From Acanthaster planci (lineage: Eukaryota; Echinodermata; Asteroidea; Valvatida; Acanthasteridae), in assembly GCF_001949145.1 (NCBI RefSeq), contig NW_019091360.1, positions 3,694,557 through 3,758,556 of the forward strand: DNA of 64,000 nt. Reading direction: 5' to 3'. Each line of letters begins with the position of its first letter. Position 1 is the stretch's first letter. Positions 1-64,000 of the stretch are shown in pieces. A program made the position numbers and the translations under genes. The notes beneath the pieces are model-generated. The model was not told the DNA's origin. It did no database searches and saw only the letters and a program-made list of their open reading frames with translations.

Positions 1-64000
<64,000 letters not shown>

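Overview
The window is animal nuclear DNA. Almost all of it is one plus-strand gene, open at both ends, for a giant muscle protein of the titin / twitchin / myosin-binding-protein-C group. I read about 94 coding exons with GT-AG introns. Nearly all junctions lie in phase 1, and frame and length agree across every junction except beside the assembly gap. By rough sum they encode about 9,000 residues. No start codon, stop codon, promoter or kinase domain lies in the window. The introns hold Tc1/mariner-like, PIF/Harbinger-like and other DNA elements and tRNA-derived SINEs. I see no typical mammalian repeats, so an invertebrate is likely, perhaps a marine deuterostome. I cannot name the species.

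Layout. (1) 1-5017: PEVK-like acidic/basic linkers alternating with five Ig (I-set) domains. (2) 5522-6116: a helical segment that matches the tri-helix bundle of the MyBP-C M-domain, then an acidic linker. (3) 7227-12998: eight Ig domains in a row, each on one exon. (4) 13410-59808: 69 readable fibronectin type III (Fn3) domains with no Ig between them, plus one more probably lost in the assembly gap at 23492-24119. (5) 60247-64000: the pattern changes to Ig-Fn3-Fn3-Ig-Fn3-Fn3-Ig, as in titin A-band or twitchin core.

Within the Fn3 run there are three regimes. At 16979-24908 exons and introns are nearly identical, which points to recent unequal crossing-over. At 29879-36968 a three-Fn3 super-repeat recurs five times, with two domains fused in one 591-base exon followed by one domain in a 294-297-base exon; it recurs once more at 43477-44836. 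Elsewhere most exons are 303 bases, phase 1-1, one domain each. Five Fn3 domains are split by an extra phase-0 intron.

The most notable points are the length of the Ig-free Fn3 run, a MyBP-C-type bundle inside a titin-sized protein, a chimeric exon that marks a crossover, and two unrelated transposons inserted within a few bases of the same splice donor in two paralogous introns. From the family, the protein should sit in the sarcomere as an elastic or thick-filament scaffold. That role is inference; the domain order is seen.
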